A DNA stretch of 24,116 nucleotides, taken from CAZKEW01 sp964580435. Lineage in GTDB: Bacteria; Acidobacteriota; Aminicenantia; Aminicenantales; UBA8522. A program made the translations under genes and the position numbers. The stretch covers positions 1 through 24,116 of the forward strand of contig CAZOKP010000038.1 of the NCBI GenBank assembly GCA_964580435.1, in the 5' to 3' direction. The notes beneath the pieces were generated by a model. That model worked only from the letters and a program-made list of their open reading frames with translations. It was not told the DNA's origin and ran no database searches. Positions within the stretch are counted from its first letter, which is position 1. Each line of letters begins with the position of its first letter. Shown here piece by piece: positions 21,267 to 24,116 of this stretch.

Positions 21267-22499
21267 ATGAAAACGTTTATGTTCTTCTCGCACCTCCTGC
21301 GGGATATCCGTTCCCAAAAGATGCGCACTGCCCTGACCATTTTCGGCATTACCTGGGGGACGATCTCGATTGTCCTCCTGCTTGGGTTCGGGGTCGGCCT
21401 GGGCCGGCAGATGACCAAAAATGCGCACGGCATGGGAGAGGGGATCATGATCCTCTGGCCCGCCCGGACGAGCATTTCCTATCAGGGGTTGAACAAGGGA
21501 CGGGGGCTCCGTTTCATGGAAGAGGACGCCTCTCTTCTCAGCCGGGAGATCCCTCAGATTCAAGCTATCAGCGCCGAATATTCGAAATGGAATATTCCCC
21601 TGAAGCACGAACAGAACACGTTCTCGACCCTGGTTCGCGGCGTCTATCCCATCTATTGTGAGATGCGGAATATCATTCCGGAGAGCGGCGGACGCTTCCT
21701 TGACCCGATTGACCTCGAGAATAGGAAAAGGGTTGCGTTTATCGGGGATCAACTGAAGCAAGAGCTCTTCAAGGATTCGCCGGCCGTCGGTAAATATATT
21801 ACGATCAACGGCATTCCCTTTCTCGTCGTTGGAGTCTTGATTAAGAAAACCCAGAATTCAAGCTACGGGGGCCGAGATAATACTTCGGCGATCATCCCGG
21901 CTTCGACCTTTTCCTCTATCTTCGGCACGAAATACATCAACAACATCGTGGTCAAAGGCCGGGATCCCCGCCAAGGAGCCGCGCTCCGGGCAAGCATCCT
22001 CCGGGTTTTCGCCAAGAAGTACAAATTTCATCCCGAAGACAAGGAAGCCGTGATGATCTGGGACGTTGCCGAATTTGAGAAAATTTTTGTGGCCATTATG
22101 CTCGGGTTCAACCTTTTCCTTGGTATTGTCGGCGCTTTTACTCTGATGGTCGGCGGGATCGGAGTCTCTAACATTATGAACATCGTCGTCGAAGAGCGGA
22201 CCAGGGAGATCGGGCTGAAGATGGCCCTGGGAGCCAAAAAGAGGTTCGTCCTCTCACAGTTCCTGTTCGAGACGCTCCTTATTACCCTCATCGGGGGAGC
22301 CATCGGATTGGCCCTCTCCGCCGCTATCGTCACCTTCTTCCCCAAGACTTCGATCGAGCAGGAGATCGGCCGGCCGACGTTTTCTTTGGGGGTGGCTCTT
22401 GTAACTGTGGCCCTGCTGGGGCTTGTCGGTTTTTTGGCCGGGTTCGCGCCGGCCCGCCGCGCGGCCAACCTCAACCCGGTGGAAGCTTTGAGGTCGTAA
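21267..22499 (+). CDS. MacB/FtsX-type ABC transporter permease, first of two
   Basis: The product has 410 residues. An N-terminal membrane helix (about 18-42, MRTALTIFGITWGTISIVLL) is followed by a large periplasmic MacB_PCD-like domain (about 45-270) and then three C-terminal membrane helices, the FtsX core (around 275-300, 330-355 and 370-395). The closing motif APARRAANLNPVEALRS is typical of MacB-type permeases. The nucleotide-binding domain is not fused; it is encoded separately at 23762. The gene follows the adaptor by 18 bp and precedes the second permease by 1 bp. The substrate is unknown; this family moves peptides, lipoproteins or drugs out of the periplasm mechanically. Confidence 0.9.
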   Translation: MKTFMFFSHLLRDIRSQKMRTALTIFGITWGTISIVLLLGFGVGLGRQMTKNAHGMGEGIMILWPARTSISYQGLNKGRGLRFMEEDASLLSREIPQIQAISAEYSKWNIPLKHEQNTFSTLVRGVYPIYCEMRNIIPESGGRFLDPIDLENRKRVAFIGDQLKQELFKDSPAVGKYITINGIPFLVVGVLIKKTQNSSYGGRDNTSAIIPASTFSSIFGTKYINNIVVKGRDPRQGAALRASILRVFAKKYKFHPEDKEAVMIWDVAEFEKIFVAIMLGFNLFLGIVGAFTLMVGGIGVSNIMNIVVEERTREIGLKMALGAKKRFVLSQFLFETLLITLIGGAIGLALSAAIVTFFPKTSIEQEIGRPTFSLGVALVTVALLGLVGFLAGFAPARRAANLNPVEALRS

Positions 22500-22500
22500 C

Positions 22501-23748
22501 ATGATCAGGCTGAATCTTTTCCGGCTTTTTTACAGAGAATTGAAGCAGCAGCGAAAAAGAATGACCCTCACCATTGTCGCCCTGGCCTGGGGGACTTTTT
22601 CTATCGTCATCCTCCTGGCTTTTGGCGAGGGCCTCAACCGGCAGATGGTCAAGGCGTTCCACGGCCTTGGCCAGGGTATTTGCATAGTCAACGGGGGCCA
22701 GACATCCATCCCTTACCGGGGACTAGGGAAGGGGCGCACAATTTTCCTCAAGCCGGAAGACGTTGAGCTACTGGCCGACCGGGTCTCCGGGATCGAACTG
22801 ATCAGCCCGGAGAATGAGCGCTACGGCAATACATTGACCTACGGCCGGAAGAACGTCACCAAGATGGTGATCGGCGTTTCCCCTTCTTTTGAGGAGTTGA
22901 GGAAATATTATCCTGAGAGAAGCAGCCGGTTTGTCAACCCGACCGACGTTGATAGCAAGCGGCGGATCATCTTCCTCGGGATAAGGATCAAAGAGGCGCT
23001 CTTCGGCGCAGAGGAAGCCGTCGGTAAGACGATTCTGATCAATGCCATTCCTTTCCTGGTTGTCGGCATCATGCAGGACAAGATGCAAAACAGCATGTAC
23101 AACGGTCCGGACGTGGAGAAGGCAGCCATTCCCTTTTCGACCTACCAGGCGATTTATGGGGACAAGTATCTTGACCGCCTGATCTACAAGCCCAAGGACC
23201 TCGACAGGTCGGAGGTCGTAAAGAAAGATGTCACCCGAGTCCTAGCCCAGAAGTACAAGTTCGACCCCGAAGACAAGCAGGCCATCGATTTCTGGGACAC
23301 GGTCGAGGAAGAGAAGTTGTCCGCAAAAATCTTCCTGGGAATAAAGATTTTCATGGGGATTATCGGCGGACTCACCCTCATCGTTGCCGGCGTCGGCGTT
23401 GCCAACATCATGTATGTCTCGGCCAGAAAAAGGACCAAGGAAATTGGGATCAAGATGGCTCTGGGGGCCAAGAAGAAGTACATCCTCTTTCAATTCGTCT
23501 CCGAGGCCCTGATGATCGCCTTCATCGGGGGGGCCGGCGGCATTCTGCTCTCGGTTCTTGCGGTGGCCGGCGTGAACGCCCTGTCATTGAAGGGCATGGT
23601 CGCCGACACCCTCGCCCACCCGGTCATCTCCCTTGACATCATGATCCTGACCGCTTTTATTCTCAGCTTGATCGGGTTTCTGGCGGGTTTTTTCCCGGCG
23701 CGCAGGGCCGCCTCTCTCAACCCCGTCGAGGCCTTGAGGTATGAATAA
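22501..23748 (+). CDS. MacB/FtsX-type ABC transporter permease, second of two
   Basis: The product has 415 residues and the same architecture as the preceding gene: N-terminal membrane helix (LTIVALAWGTFSIVILLAFG), periplasmic domain, and three C-terminal helices ending FFPARRAASLNPVEALRYE. The periplasmic parts align by eye throughout (for example GLGKGRTIFLKPEDVELLAD and the INAIPFLVVGIMQDKMQNS stretch against INGIPFLVVGVLIKKTQNSS in the first), so it is a tandem paralogue. The pair probably forms a heterodimeric permease. Its start is 1 bp after the first permease's stop, so translation is coupled. Confidence 0.9.
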   Translation: MIRLNLFRLFYRELKQQRKRMTLTIVALAWGTFSIVILLAFGEGLNRQMVKAFHGLGQGICIVNGGQTSIPYRGLGKGRTIFLKPEDVELLADRVSGIELISPENERYGNTLTYGRKNVTKMVIGVSPSFEELRKYYPERSSRFVNPTDVDSKRRIIFLGIRIKEALFGAEEAVGKTILINAIPFLVVGIMQDKMQNSMYNGPDVEKAAIPFSTYQAIYGDKYLDRLIYKPKDLDRSEVVKKDVTRVLAQKYKFDPEDKQAIDFWDTVEEEKLSAKIFLGIKIFMGIIGGLTLIVAGVGVANIMYVSARKRTKEIGIKMALGAKKKYILFQFVSEALMIAFIGGAGGILLSVLAVAGVNALSLKGMVADTLAHPVISLDIMILTAFILSLIGFLAGFFPARRAASLNPVEALRYE

Positions 23749-23761
23749 CCGGAGAAATGCA

Positions 23762-24116
23762 ATGATCAAGATGGAAAAAATCACCAAGACATATGGAGCG
23801 GGAACGGCCCGGGTGGATGCCCTGAAGGAGATCGACCTGGAGATCAAGGAGAGCGAGTTCGTCGGTCTCATCGGGCCCTCCGGGTCGGGAAAATCGACCC
23901 TGATGAATATCATCGGCTGCCTGGACGTGCCGACCTCGGGGGACTATTATTTCGAGGGCGAAAAGGTCCAGGATTTCAGCGCCAACCAGCTGGCCGAGAT
24001 CCGCAACAAGAAGATTGGTTTCGTTTTCCAAAATTTCAACCTTCTTCCCTACGCCACAACGTTCGAGAACGTCGAGCTGCCGATGATTTTCAAGGGCGTT
24101 CCGGCGAGGGCCCGGC
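23762..24116 (+). CDS. ABC transporter ATPase (MacB/LolD type), cut by the window end
   Basis: From ATG 23762 (GGAGAA at 23751-23756) the frame is open to the last base: 118 codons. Walker A is GPSGSGKST at 38-46, followed by LMNIIGCLDVPTSGDYYF, typical of the MacB/LolD/FtsE subgroup, and the Q-loop Gln90 in GFVFQNFNLLPYATTFENVE. The signature motif, Walker B and H-loop lie beyond the window. It starts 13 bp after the second permease and energises that pair. Gene order adaptor-permease-permease-ATPase differs from macAB, where ATPase and permease are one protein. Confidence 0.93.
   Translation, partial: MIKMEKITKTYGAGTARVDALKEIDLEIKESEFVGLIGPSGSGKSTLMNIIGCLDVPTSGDYYFEGEKVQDFSANQLAEIRNKKIGFVFQNFNLLPYATTFENVELPMIFKGVPARAR

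Noticed and set aside
20513..21761. Two long overlapping minus-strand frames
   Set aside because: Both are antisense shadows of the adaptor and permease genes, without start signals or conserved motifs.
1..24116. tRNA, rRNA or riboswitch genes
   Set aside because: No cloverleaf, rRNA core motif or recognisable riboswitch consensus was seen by eye; small structured RNAs cannot be fully excluded without a covariance search.

Overview
The window looks like a piece of a draft metagenome-type scaffold from an uncultured bacterium. It contains two runs of exactly 100 N (13781-13880 and 15034-15133), which are scaffold joins of unknown true length. The gene content is bacterial: ECF sigma factor with a zinc anti-sigma factor, toxin-antitoxin modules and MacA/MacB-type transporters. 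A 1049-residue zinc-ribbon/Ser-Thr kinase/TolB-like/TPR receptor and paired secreted amidohydrolases are the sort of content seen in Acidobacteriota and Aminicenantes-like lineages. That placement is inference from content and not from a marker gene. No rRNA, tRNA or CRISPR array was recognised.

Region 1 (1-8.4 kb) is an accessory zone. It holds a 5'-truncated AAA/DUF4143 ATPase, a metallophosphoesterase, a HigBA-type module whose antitoxin carries an ImmA/IrrE metalloprotease domain, the large receptor kinase, and a HicAB module. Between them lie gene remnants: the first 22 codons of a RecB-like nuclease, the first ~35 codons of a second metallophosphoesterase, the last ~46 codons of a second hicB, and a 113-bp copy of the tail of an oxidoreductase gene that stands 3.2 kb further on. 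Four copies of one palindromic intergenic repeat (near 1239, 4056, 7370 and 8224) divide this zone. Three of them touch the stop codon of the preceding reading frame.

Region 2 (8.4-13 kb) has a frameshifted secreted Vps62-like protein, a Phd/YefM-RelE toxin-antitoxin pair with a clear promoter and operator, and a convergent FAD-dependent phytoene-desaturase-type oxidoreductase.

Region 3 (13.1-20 kb, almost all minus strand) has a secreted amidohydrolase broken by a gap, an NTF2-like lipoprotein, an Asp/Glu racemase cut by the second gap, and an operon of secreted protein, ECF sigma factor and anti-sigma factor. The head of that operon carries an AAC-N16-CGT promoter, so it may be autoregulated. 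A second secreted imidazolonepropionase-like amidohydrolase with a near-consensus promoter follows. An AT-rich spacer at 15.9-16.1 kb holds a symmetric array of four GTAC sites.

Region 4 (20.1-24.1 kb, plus strand) is an efflux operon: a HlyD/MacA-type adaptor, two tandem MacB/FtsX-type permeases, and the ABC ATPase running off the end. A 22-bp palindrome centred on GTATATAC lies just before the first gene.

The strongest leads are the stop-codon-docked palindromic repeat family, the paired operators around the higBA promoter, the likely self-activating ECF operon, and the 113-bp duplicated gene tail. I found no wholly new multi-gene defence or biosynthetic system that I can defend.
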